64,000 nt of DNA from Hymenobacter nitidus (GTDB lineage Bacteria > Bacteroidota > Bacteroidia > Cytophagales > Hymenobacteraceae): NCBI RefSeq assembly GCF_020447315.1, contig NZ_JAJADQ010000001.1, positions 682,001-746,000 of the forward strand, given 5' to 3'. The notes under the pieces are model-generated. The model was not told the DNA's origin and ran no database searches. It was given only the letters and a program-made list of their open reading frames with translations. The translations under genes and the position numbers were made by a program. Shown in pieces: positions 17,115 to 24,014 of the stretch. The stretch's first letter is position 1. Each line of letters starts with the position of its first letter.

Positions 17115-17683
17115 ATGGAAGCTCTGTTTCACCTGGTTTTTACCTTCTTCAAGATTGCCGTCCAGGCTTCGGTATATGCCACCGTGCTGCGGGGCTTCTG
17201 CGGCTATACGGACGCCAGGACCCTACCCACCCCCTGGTGCAAGCCAGCCGCAACGGCAAGCGTTTCTGGTGGAGCAGCGGATTTTTGGGGTCAGTGGCCT
17301 TATTCGTCTTTTCCTTCACCTACTGGGGCCATCACGGCCTGGGCGACTACGCCCGCGTCCCGCTGGGCCACGGGGAGACAATGGAGGAAATGAATGGCGT
17401 CACGGCTTACTTCAAGCCCATACAGCAACTGCCCGACTACGAAGATGCCGGCGAGGTACTTGCCTATCAGGTGCGCCACGATATGCTGTGTGCCGTCCTG
17501 GACCCAGACAGCACCTACTACGTCTACAATCTGGCCTCGAAGCGCAGCCAGCTCTTTGCCGACCGCACGGCCTACGAGGCCTACGCCCACGGCCAAGACC
17601 TGCCCCGGCCCGAGGAGTTTGAGGATTTCAAGCGGCACTATATCCGCCACTGGAGCGGCTGGCGGTTCTGGCTGCTGGCGTAG
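17115..17683 (+). pseudogene. Membrane protein gene with a one-base frameshift
   Basis: An ATG at 17115 encodes MEALFHLVFTFFKIAVQASV and continues to about 17190. The frame then becomes non-coding-like. The overlapping frame from about 17192 encodes LLRLYGRQDPTHPLVQASRN and continues to a stop at 17683 without another break. Adding one G to the G4 tract at 17191-17194 joins the two into one 189-residue protein. That protein would have an N-terminal hydrophobic helix (4-26), a second membrane span (GFLGSVALFVFSFTYW) and a soluble C-terminal domain. The downstream part alone could start from the GTG at 17237. No family is recognised. A real frameshift and a sequencing error in the homopolymer are equally possible. 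Confidence 0.7.
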
Positions 17684-17702
17684 CTGCCCTTTTTTTAACT
17701 GC

Positions 17703-17742
17703 AAAAAGCGGCCGGAGAATCTCGTAGTTCCGGCTGCTTTAT
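17703..17742 (+). terminator. Intrinsic terminator after the frameshifted gene
   Basis: A 12-base stem AAAGCGGCCGGA (17705-17716 with 17729-17740) with one G-T pair ends in CTTTATCTT. An upstream T7 tract (17690-17696) and A5 tract flank it. Confidence 0.75.
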
Positions 17743-17771
17743 CTTCAACCCTCATCCTAGCTATTCAGCCC

Positions 17772-18491
17772 ATGCCGCCGTTTACCAGTCAGCTTCAGGA
17801 GCTTCGGCAGCTGCTGCCCATCGGCCTACGCCAAGCGCTTCAGCTACTGACCCACACGCAGGGCGACGTAGCGGCAGCGGCGCAGCTATTTAAGCAGGAG
17901 CTGACGGACCTGGTGGTGAGCAAAACCGGAGTTGAGCGGCCTGTTGCGGAGCAGCATTTGGCCCTGGCCAACTACGATGTAAACCAGGCCCTACAAAGCA
18001 TCCGGGCGGAGCTGTATACGCTCACGGAGCGCATCCTGCTCCGCTACCCCACCGACCAAGCCCAAGCGCTGTCCCGTATCCAGCTGGCCATTGAGGGCGA
18101 AATTCCGTTAGCCCGGAATCATTGGGTAGAAGTAGGCGAATTACAAAAGCTCAATCGGCCGCAAGCCTGCTTCATCCTGCTCTGCGAGTGGCTCGACTAC
18201 CAGGAATGGGAAGGGCTGACCGACGCCCTTTTCTTTCACCTAGACCTAGTGGTTGCCGAGTTGCGGCAGGAACTCCAGCAGTTTGCCCTGGCCGATACTC
18301 TGCTGGCGATGCGCGTCCGGTATGCTGCCCTGCAAATGCGGTATGCCACAGCCTCCTCCGAGAAAGCCCACAGGTGAATCAGTACGAATAAGCGTTTGCA
18401 GGAGTACGAGGCCGAATTCGAGCAGCTTAAACCACTCCTGCTCGACCGGCTGCACACCTACGCGCAGGAGCATATCGGTAGCTTCCCGTAG
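17772..18491 (+). CDS. Unknown helical protein with two UBA-like motifs; in-frame TGA at 18375
   Basis: From the ATG at 17772 there are 201 codons before a TGA at 18375-18377. The same frame then stays open for 37 more codons (ISTNKRLQEYEAEFEQ, ending HIGSFP) to a TAG at 18489-18491, immediately before the terminator. The tail looks coding: acidic/amphipathic and free of rare-residue runs. Two segments resemble UBA/EF-Ts-type three-helix modules: GLRQALQLLTHTQGDVAAAA (about 19-38) and TGVERPVAEQHLALANYDV followed by NQAL (about 55-78). The rest is helical. No family is recognised. The minimum product is 201 residues (17772-18377). Confidence 0.65.
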
Positions 18492-18503
18492 AAGTCTGAA
18501 CGT

Positions 18504-18540
18504 AAAAAGCGGCCGAAGCCCCGTAGCTTCGGCCGTTTTG
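18504..18540 (+). terminator. Intrinsic terminator of the 17772 gene
   Basis: Arms CGGCCGAAGC (18510-18519) and GCTTCGGCCG (18526-18535), extended by A5/T4 pairing. It starts 13 bases after the second stop codon (18491), but 127 bases after the TGA. Confidence 0.85.
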
Positions 18541-18570
18541 CATTTTTAGCTATTTGCCCAGGAGCGTTTC

Positions 18571-18608
18571 TTGTTGTTTATTTTTATATATCAAACAATA
18601 AACAACAA
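18571..18608. promoter_or_regulatory. Inverted-repeat operator, distal copy
   Basis: TTGTTGTTTATT (18571-18582) and AATAAACAACAA (18597-18608) are perfect complements separated by 14 bases, giving a 38-bp palindromic site in an AT-rich patch. The same arms and spacing recur 52 bp downstream. It is a likely binding site of the XRE regulator encoded next to it. Confidence 0.75.
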
Positions 18609-18622
18609 ATCCACTTTTCAAT

Positions 18623-18660
18623 TTGTTGTTTATTTTCGCGAAACATAAAATAAACAACAC
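18623..18660. promoter_or_regulatory. Inverted-repeat operator, proximal copy
   Basis: TTGTTGTTTATT (18623-18634) and AATAAACAACAC (18649-18660) form a second 38-bp site with the same 14-base spacer; the inner 13 bases of each arm (18624-18636 and 18647-18659) pair perfectly. It ends 6 bases before the regulator's ATG, so binding would block transcription or translation start. Autoregulation is inferred. Confidence 0.75.
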
Positions 18661-18666
18661 GCCCCC

Positions 18667-19212
18667 ATGCCGCGCCGCGCTTTACCCTCAACCTCCATAT
18701 TGGCCCGGATTCGAGCCTGGTTTGGCTTGCAGCAGCAGGAGCTGGCGCTGTACCTGGGCATCAGCCAGCAACTGGTGCACAGCATTGAATCGGGCCGGCA
18801 GAATATGGGCTACCTCGTGGCCGACGCCATGCTGCCCCTGGCCCGGCAGCTGCCCGAGCCCATCACCCAGCTCGACGAGCCGCTGCCCGCCGCCCTGCCG
18901 CCCGGCTCGCCGGCCCCCGATGCCGGAACGCTGGACTTCCGCCGCCGCGTGTGCCTGCAGCGGGCCGCCAAGCTGCGCGCCCAGGCCGGGCAGCTGGCGC
19001 GCCGGGCCCACGTGGCTCAGCGCTGGCAGCTGGCCCTGCCCGCCCTGCTCCCCCCCACCGATGCCCCCGACCCCGAGCGCGCCGCCTGGCTGACCGGCTG
19101 GCTGCACCGCCGCGCCCGTCCGCTCACCGCCGAGGAGGTCACCCGCTGGCGCCTGCTCCTGGCCCAGGCCGGGGCCCTCGAAGCCGAAGCCGCCCTGCTG
19201 GCCGCTTCGTAG
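18667..19212 (+). CDS. XRE-type helix-turn-helix regulator with helical C-terminal domain
   Basis: The 181-residue protein has an N-terminal HTH at about 12-60: LQQQELALYLGISQQLVHSI, then ESGRQN and a hydrophobic helix. This is the Cro/cI-like fold. Residues 65-85 are a Pro-rich linker. The C-terminal 95 residues are almost wholly helical, Ala/Arg/Leu-rich, with two related-looking segments (QRAAKLRAQAGQLARRAHVA and RWRLLLAQAGALEAEAALLA) that may form a dimerisation bundle. The duplicated inverted repeats just upstream strongly suggest that it represses its own gene. Other targets are unknown. No antitoxin partner is adjacent. Confidence 0.85.
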   Translation: MPRRALPSTSILARIRAWFGLQQQELALYLGISQQLVHSIESGRQNMGYLVADAMLPLARQLPEPITQLDEPLPAALPPGSPAPDAGTLDFRRRVCLQRAAKLRAQAGQLARRAHVAQRWQLALPALLPPTDAPDPERAAWLTGWLHRRARPLTAEEVTRWRLLLAQAGALEAEAALLAAS

Positions 19213-19361
19213 AGAGCCGTCGGCATGTAGCCCATCGTAGAGAGCTGGCCGGCGCAGCACTCCCGCTTCTTTCCCTTGTGTCCTTACGAGGCGCAGCCGT
19301 GGCACCCGCAGGACAGCGCCGCTAATCCGCCCGCTGAAATGTGCCGAGCTTTCTTCACTGA

Positions 19362-19400
19362 AAAGCCCTAACGCCTGAGCAGGCGTTAGGGCTTTCTGGT
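19362..19400 (+). terminator. Intrinsic terminator downstream of the XRE gene
   Basis: A 15-bp perfect stem (19362-19376 with 19381-19395), 4-base loop GAGC, followed by CTGG. It lies 150 bases after the stop codon. Confidence 0.75.
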
Positions 19401-19420
19401 AAAAGGCTGTGTTGTGCTGC

Positions 19421-19460
19421 GCAGAGGACATTGCTTCGTCATACTTCCTCGCAATGACAG
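19421..19460. repeat. Dispersed repeat fragment (GTCATTGCGAGG... type)
   Basis: Read on the minus strand this is CTGTCATTGCGAGGAAGTAT followed by GACGAAGCAATG. It matches in form the widely seen intergenic repeat of the type GTCATTGCGAGn(8-12)GACGAAGCAAT found in many bacteria (recall, not searched). GCAATG and CATTGC ends are complementary. Confidence 0.55.
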
Positions 19461-19745
19461 AAAGGGCTTGGGCGCAACAGCGCGGTAAAGTATTGTATGG
19501 GTGCTTTGTCCCATTTCGCCGCAAACATTCCAACCTTTGAATACTTGACAACAGTCGCGCGTTTTCACCAAACCTGGTATAGCCGAAACTGGACCATAAG
19601 GAGCTGGTTTTGTGCCTGTCGAACCGGGGCGCCACGGCAGCAGAACCGGGCTTGCAGCATGTCACAAAAACCGGCGCAATGACCTTTTTATCGGCTATTT
19701 ACCCTCCTATGTTCGGGCATCACTAACCCCTTAACTTAGTATCGT

Positions 19746-20006
19746 ATGCCCCTGGTGTATTCCTCCCTTACCGACCGCGCCCTCTGCGACGCGGCCACCG
19801 ACGAAATCGACTTCGAGCTGCTCACCTACTCGGCCCGCGACGTGAACAGCGACCTGGACGACAAGCGCGCCGAGCGCCTGCAAAACTCGGCCACTGCCCA
19901 GCTGGCCACGGTGGAAGCCCGCCTGGCCTCGGCCGAAGCCATCCTAGCCCTGCCCTCCATCACGGCGGACGAGCGCGAGAAGCACGAAAATGAGCTCAGC
20001 CTTTAA
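19746..20006 (+). CDS. Small coiled-coil protein, probably truncated at its 3' end
   Basis: The 86-residue frame starts MPLVYSSLTDRALCDAATDE. Residues 35-85 form a heptad-rich helix (AERLQNSATAQLATVEARLA, ASAEAILA, ADEREKHENELSL). It stops abruptly inside this helix at the point where the coding sequence of a DUF5615-type gene on the other strand also breaks (about 19990). The last few residues (SL) may come from the antisense of that gene. I infer that a deletion removed the original 3' end. The family is not recognised. Confidence 0.6.
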   Translation: MPLVYSSLTDRALCDAATDEIDFELLTYSARDVNSDLDDKRAERLQNSATAQLATVEARLASAEAILALPSITADEREKHENELSL

Positions 20007-20042
20007 GCGCTTGGGCAGATTCTCATCAAGCAGCACTTTCAT
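19944..20042 (-). pseudogene. DUF5615-type PIN-like toxin remnant (first 17 codons)
   Basis: The ATG at 20042 overlaps the end of the DUF433 gene by 17 bases. The frame encodes MKVLLDENLPKRLKAEL, the characteristic first strand and acidic residue pair of DUF5615 PIN-like proteins. It then loses all resemblance (IFVLLALVRRDG...) and stops at 19944, whereas the family is about 110 residues. The break is at about 19990, inside the convergent small gene. The toxin would have been an RNase-like partner of DUF433; here it cannot be functional. Confidence 0.72.
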
Positions 20043-20262
20043 AGAGCTGCCGGAAGTTGGGCGAGGAGAACAGCTTTTCCGCTATGGCCAGCACCTGCAC
20101 TACCTGCTCATGCTGCACGGAGGGAAAATCGTCGAGAAACTCAGCTACCGATACTCCTTTTTCCAGGTGCATAAACAGCGTTTCAATGGGTACGCGGGTA
20201 CCCTGGAACACCGGGGTGCCACCCAAGATATCGGGGTCGGAAAGAACGACGTCGAGGTTCAT
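20026..20262 (-). CDS. DUF433 antitoxin-like protein
   Basis: The 78-residue protein from the ATG at 20262 (MNLDVVLSDPDILGGTPVFQ) has the DUF433 core. It shows DPDILGGTPVFQGTRVPIET, a helix LFMHLEKGVSVAEFLDDFPS, and a final helix VQVLAIAEKLFSS. DUF433 proteins are winged-helix-like antitoxins that usually pair with a DUF5615 PIN-like toxin in an overlapping downstream gene. The partner is present only as a remnant, so this is an orphan antitoxin that might still bind its own promoter. Confidence 0.9.
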   Translation of the reverse strand: MNLDVVLSDPDILGGTPVFQGTRVPIETLFMHLEKGVSVAEFLDDFPSVQHEQVVQVLAIAEKLFSSPNFRQLYESAA

Positions 20263-20327
20263 ACACAAGTAGATGATGGCAGGATATTAAAGATACGGCA
20301 TTCATCAGCAGGTGGCAGCCTGGGCGT

Positions 20328-20367
20328 AAAAAAGCGGCTGAAGCTCCGGGGAGTTTCAGCCGCTTTT
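20328..20367 (-). terminator. Intrinsic terminator of lpdA
   Basis: A 13-bp perfect stem AAAAGCGGCTGAA (20330-20342 with 20355-20367). On the minus strand it is followed by TTTACG, and the A/T ends extend the stem. It lies 26 bases after the lpdA stop codon and belongs to the shared stem family. Confidence 0.85.
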
Positions 20368-20392
20368 GCGTTTCTGCCTTGTGGCTGCGGAA

Positions 20393-21799
20393 TTACATGT
20401 GGATGGCCCGGTTCTCGGTGGCGGCGAGGCAGGCTTCCTTCATGGCTTCGGCGTAGGTGGGGTGGGCGTGGCTCATGCGGGCTACGTCCTCGGCCGAGGC
20501 GCGGAACTCCATAGCCGTCACGGCTTCGGCAATGAGGTCGGCGATGCGGGGGCCAATCATGTGGACGCCCAGGATTTCGTCGGTTTCCTTGTCGGCCAGC
20601 ACTTTCACGAAGCCGTCGAGGTCCATGGAGGCGCGGGCGCGGCCCGAGGCGCGGAAGGGGAAGGAACCGGTTTTGTAGGCGCGGCCCTGCTCCTTGAGCT
20701 GCTCTTCGGTGTAGCCCACGGCGGCCACTTCGGGCCAGGTGTACACCACGCCCGGAATCAGCAGGTAATTCACATGGGGCTTCTGCCCGGCCAGGGTTTC
20801 GGCCACGTACACGCCTTCTTCCTCGGCCTTGTGGGCCAGCATGGCACCCCGAATCACGTCGCCGATGGCGTAGATGCCGGGCACGGAGGTTTGCAGGTGC
20901 TCATCGACCTTGATGCGGCCGCGCTCTTCCAGCTCGATGCCGGCGGCTTCCAGGTTCAGGCCCGCCGTGTAGGGCGAGCGGCCCACGGCCACCAGGCAGT
21001 AGTCGCCTTCGAACTTCACTTCCTCGCCCTTGGGGCTGGTCGCGGTTACGGTCACGGTGTCGCCCTCGCGGGTAGCGCCGGTCACCTTGTGGCTCAGGAA
21101 AAACTGGATACCGATTTTGCCCAGCACGCGCTTGAGCTCCTTGCCCAGGGCCGCGTCCATGGTAGGAATAATGGCATCGGTGTATTCCACCACCGATACT
21201 TTCGCGCCGAGGCGGGCGTACACGGAAGCCATTTCCAGGCCGATAACGCCACCGCCAATGACAATCATGTGCTTGGGCACTTCCCGGATGTTCAGGGCCT
21301 CGGTGGAGGTGATGATGCGCTCCTTGTCCTGGGCAATGAAGGGCAGCACCGTGGGCTTGGAGCCGGTGGCAATGATGACGTGCCTGGTCTCGATCTGCTG
21401 GGCCTCACCGCCCTCGGTGGGCGTAATGCTGATGTGGTTTTTATCGACGAACGAGCCCACGCCGCGCAGCACCTCAATCTTGTTCTTCTTCATCAAGAAC
21501 TGGATGCCGTCGGTATTGGCCTTCACCACGCCGTTTTTGCGGTCGATGAGCTGGTTCATGTTGATCTGCAAGTCGCTCAGCTCAATGCCGTGCTCCTTGA
21601 AGGTGTGACCGGCATTGTGGAAGTGCTCCGTGGAGTCGAGCAGGGCCTTCGAGGGGATGCAGCCCACGTTGAGGCAGGTGCCGCCCAGAGTGGGGTACTT
21701 CTCGATGAGGGCGGTTTTGAAGCCGAGCTGGGCGCAGCGGATGGCCGCTACATATCCGCCGGGGCCGGAGCCGATGACGGTAACGTCGTATTGGGTCAT
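20393..21799 (-). CDS. lpdA: Dihydrolipoyl dehydrogenase (E3)
   Basis: The 468-residue flavoprotein starts at the ATG at 21799 (MTQYDVTVIGSGPGGYVAAI); the open frame upstream is not coding-like. Features are the FAD motif GSGPGG, the redox-active disulfide GGTCLNVGCIPSKALL (near 36-51), the NAD motif GGGVIGLEMASVYARLG, YAIGDV near 310, and the dimer-interface His-Glu HAHPTYAEAMKEA near the C-terminus. It reoxidises dihydrolipoamide of 2-oxoacid dehydrogenases and the glycine cleavage H protein, reducing NAD+. TACCTTCG (21831-21838 on the opposite strand, seven of eight -7 positions) is a possible promoter box. Confidence 0.97.
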   Translation of the reverse strand: MTQYDVTVIGSGPGGYVAAIRCAQLGFKTALIEKYPTLGGTCLNVGCIPSKALLDSTEHFHNAGHTFKEHGIELSDLQINMNQLIDRKNGVVKANTDGIQFLMKKNKIEVLRGVGSFVDKNHISITPTEGGEAQQIETRHVIIATGSKPTVLPFIAQDKERIITSTEALNIREVPKHMIVIGGGVIGLEMASVYARLGAKVSVVEYTDAIIPTMDAALGKELKRVLGKIGIQFFLSHKVTGATREGDTVTVTATSPKGEEVKFEGDYCLVAVGRSPYTAGLNLEAAGIELEERGRIKVDEHLQTSVPGIYAIGDVIRGAMLAHKAEEEGVYVAETLAGQKPHVNYLLIPGVVYTWPEVAAVGYTEEQLKEQGRAYKTGSFPFRASGRARASMDLDGFVKVLADKETDEILGVHMIGPRIADLIAEAVTAMEFRASAEDVARMSHAHPTYAEAMKEACLAATENRAIHM

Positions 21800-22192
21800 G
21801 CTAAGGTGAATTCGGTGAGAATCAACTGGGGCGAAGGTACGAACGGTGAATTTGTGAAGTGGTGAAATTGTGAGCTGATGTTCGGGAGGCCTTTTGGCTG
21901 CGCCTTCAAGATTTGATGGCGGACGATTAGCACGCTCAAAAGCTAGTTCCCCTCCTTTTTTCAAATTCCGCGCATCAAGCGGCGTGGGTGCCCGAAGGCC
22001 GGGGTGGTTAATTGTTGAATGGTTACTAGCTCTAGTTCGCATCTCCGCAGAGGAGAGGGGGACTAGTTATAGTTGTCGTTCCAGGTTTAGAGTCATTCAA
22101 CGATTGAACCACCCCTAACCCCTCCTTTAACCCCTCCTTCAAAACAATGAGGGGAACTAGCTTTTTCGTTCTATTTACTCCACATACCCCAC
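21800..22192. other. Gene-free region holding a nested palindromic element
   Basis: The 393 bases between lpdA and the M1 peptidase gene contain no gene. The left end has GT-rich simple sequence (AATTTGTGAAGTGGTGAA at 21849-21866). Most of the rest is the inverted-repeat element at 21938-22165. Confidence 0.55.
21938..22165. repeat. Nested inverted-repeat (MITE-like) element
   Basis: Perfect 17-base terminal arms AAAAGCTAGTTCCCCTC (21938-21954) and their complement (22149-22165) enclose 194 bases. Inside, GGGGTGGTTAATTGTTGAAT (from 22001) pairs imperfectly with the complement ending in GAACCACCCC (22094-22115). ACCCCTCCTT occurs twice in tandem (22117-22138). A third related copy of the GGGGACTAGTT end is at 22057-22068. 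It encodes no transposase. Confidence 0.7.
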
Positions 22193-23848
22193 TTAGTCCA
22201 CCAATACCCCGATGTAGTAGTTGAACGTGTCGACTTCCAAGTTGTCCTTCGTGGCGCCGGGCATTTCGATTACCTGGAAGCGGGTAGTGGGCCGGATGAA
22301 GCCGTACTGCCCGCCTTTCACGCGTACCCGCACCGGCATATCGAAGTCGGGCACATCGGACACCCAGCGGGCCAGCAGCTGGTTGTTTTCCTGGCGGATT
22401 TCCAGGGTCGGGATGCTGCCGTGGCGCAGGTACTGGTCGAATACCTTGGTCAGGTTCAGGCCGCTCTGCTGGTTGAGGTAGCCCACGATTTGCTCGGTCG
22501 TGACGGTCTGGTGGTAGAACTGCTGGCCTAGCCCCCGCAGCATCTGCCGCCACTTCTGGTCGTCATTGACGATGGTGCGCACCATGTTGAGCAGGTTGGA
22601 GCCTTTGTCGTACATGTCGCCCGAGCCTTCCCGGTTCACGCCGTAGGGCCCGATGATGGGGCCGTCGTTCTGGATGTTGCGCCGCTGCCCGTGCAGGTAT
22701 TCCTGGCCAGCGGGCTTGCCAAACTGGCTTTCGGTGAACAGGGCCTCCGAGTAGGTCGTGAACGACTCGTGAATCCACATATCGGCAATGTCCTTACTGG
22801 TAATGTTGTTGCCGAACCACTCGTGGCCGCTTTCGTGGATGATGATAAAGTCCCACTTCAGGCCCCAGCCCGTGGCCGACCGGTCGTTGCCGAGGTAGCC
22901 GTTCTGGTACTTGTTGCCGTAGGCCACGGCGCTCTGGTGCTCCATGCCCAGGTGGGGCGCATCCACCAGCTTGTAGCCGTCCTCATAGAACGGGTAAGGC
23001 CCGAACCACGACTCCAGCGACTTGAGCATGGGTTTCACGTTGGCCGCAAAATGGGTTTTGGCCTTGGCCAGGTTTTCCCGCAGCACCCAGTATTCCAGGC
23101 TCAGCTTACCTTTCTCCCCGTCGTAGCTGTCGGTAAACTTGGTGTAGTCGCCCACGTTCAGGGCCACGTCGTAGTTGTTGATGGGGTTGCGCACGGCCCA
23201 GTCGAAGCGGGTGGCTCCGCCCTTGAGCTTAGTGGTTTTGCGCAGCCGCCCGTTCGATACGTTCATCAGCCCCTTGGGCGCCGTCACGCTGATGAGCATG
23301 CTGTCCACCTCGTCGGCCTGATGGTCTTTGTTGGGCCACCAGGCGCTGGCGCCCAGGCCCTGCACGGCCGTAGCCACCCAGGGCTTGCCGTTGGCATCGG
23401 TGGTAAACACTAGGCCCCCGTCCCAGGGCGCCCGCTCGGCCACCCGGGGCTTACCCGAATAAAACACAGTGAATTCGTCGCGGCTGCCCTTGCGGATGGG
23501 TTGGGCAAAGGTGACAAACACGGCATTGGCCTCCCGGGTAAACGGCAGGTTCTGGCCCTTGTACACCACTTTCTCCACTGTTAGGTTAGCAAACAAATCG
23601 AACTGCAGGCGGGTAAAATCCTCGGTGGCCGTGAAGCGGAACAGGTTGGAGCCGCTCAGGGACCGGTCGTCAATGTTGAGCCGGACGTCGAGGTGGTAGT
23701 AGTTGATGTCGTAGCAGGTGCGCAGCGGCGTGAGCGTGCCGCGCAGGGAATCGGCGCGGGTGAAATCGGGCTTGGCTTGCAGCAGCTGGGCCAAAGCGGC
23801 GGGTGTGAGGCAGAACAAAGAAGCTAGAAAGAGCAGAAGTCGGAGCAT
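22193..23848 (-). CDS. M1-family metallopeptidase (aminopeptidase N-like)
   Basis: The 551-residue protein from the ATG at 23848 has a signal peptide (1-21, ending ALAQ). Residues 30-230 are the beta-saddle N-terminal domain (YYHLDVRLNIDDRSLSGS). The catalytic part has the exopeptidase-type motif LGMEHQSAVAYG (around 305-316). The zinc motif is HESGH (336-340), with the third ligand Glu at about 359 in MWIHESF, and DMYDKGS supplies a conserved Tyr. It removes N-terminal amino acids from peptides in the periplasm. The short C-terminal region (IRQENNQLLARWVSD) suggests a compact M1 with no large C-terminal helical domain. Confidence 0.93.
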   Translation of the reverse strand: MLRLLLFLASLFCLTPAALAQLLQAKPDFTRADSLRGTLTPLRTCYDINYYHLDVRLNIDDRSLSGSNLFRFTATEDFTRLQFDLFANLTVEKVVYKGQNLPFTREANAVFVTFAQPIRKGSRDEFTVFYSGKPRVAERAPWDGGLVFTTDANGKPWVATAVQGLGASAWWPNKDHQADEVDSMLISVTAPKGLMNVSNGRLRKTTKLKGGATRFDWAVRNPINNYDVALNVGDYTKFTDSYDGEKGKLSLEYWVLRENLAKAKTHFAANVKPMLKSLESWFGPYPFYEDGYKLVDAPHLGMEHQSAVAYGNKYQNGYLGNDRSATGWGLKWDFIIIHESGHEWFGNNITSKDIADMWIHESFTTYSEALFTESQFGKPAGQEYLHGQRRNIQNDGPIIGPYGVNREGSGDMYDKGSNLLNMVRTIVNDDQKWRQMLRGLGQQFYHQTVTTEQIVGYLNQQSGLNLTKVFDQYLRHGSIPTLEIRQENNQLLARWVSDVPDFDMPVRVRVKGGQYGFIRPTTRFQVIEMPGATKDNLEVDTFNYYIGVLVD

Positions 23849-24014
23849 ACGGAAGGAGGAAAGTAGAGCGGTATACAGACTACGGAGCGGCGGGGAAGTT
23901 GCCGGCCGCGCCAATATTCGCGGCCCCGGTAGCGGGGCGAAGGTAGCAGGCCGCAAGTTCCGGGTAGCGGCCCGGCGGAGTTTCCCGTAGGTTTACGGCC
24001 TCAACCTGTTTGCT

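Larger units (their letters stand above)
19213..19745. other. Gene-free region with terminator and dispersed repeat
   Basis: I see no credible gene in these 533 bases. They contain a terminator at 19362-19400, a dispersed-repeat fragment at 19421-19460 and an AT-rich stretch (about 19480-19745) leading to the next gene. TAACTTAG at 19732-19739 is a near match to a -7 box only 7 bases ahead of the ATG at 19746. Confidence 0.45.

Noticed and set aside
17155..17622. 155-residue plus-strand frame in the frameshift region
   Set aside because: It uses the third frame and reads as Arg/Pro/Ala-rich shadow; the true coding frames are those at 17115 and 17237.
18375..18377. TGA as selenocysteine codon
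   Set aside because: No recognisable insertion-element hairpin follows immediately, the site is not in a known selenoprotein, and Bacteroidota of this type are not known to me to use it here; a nonsense mutation is simpler.
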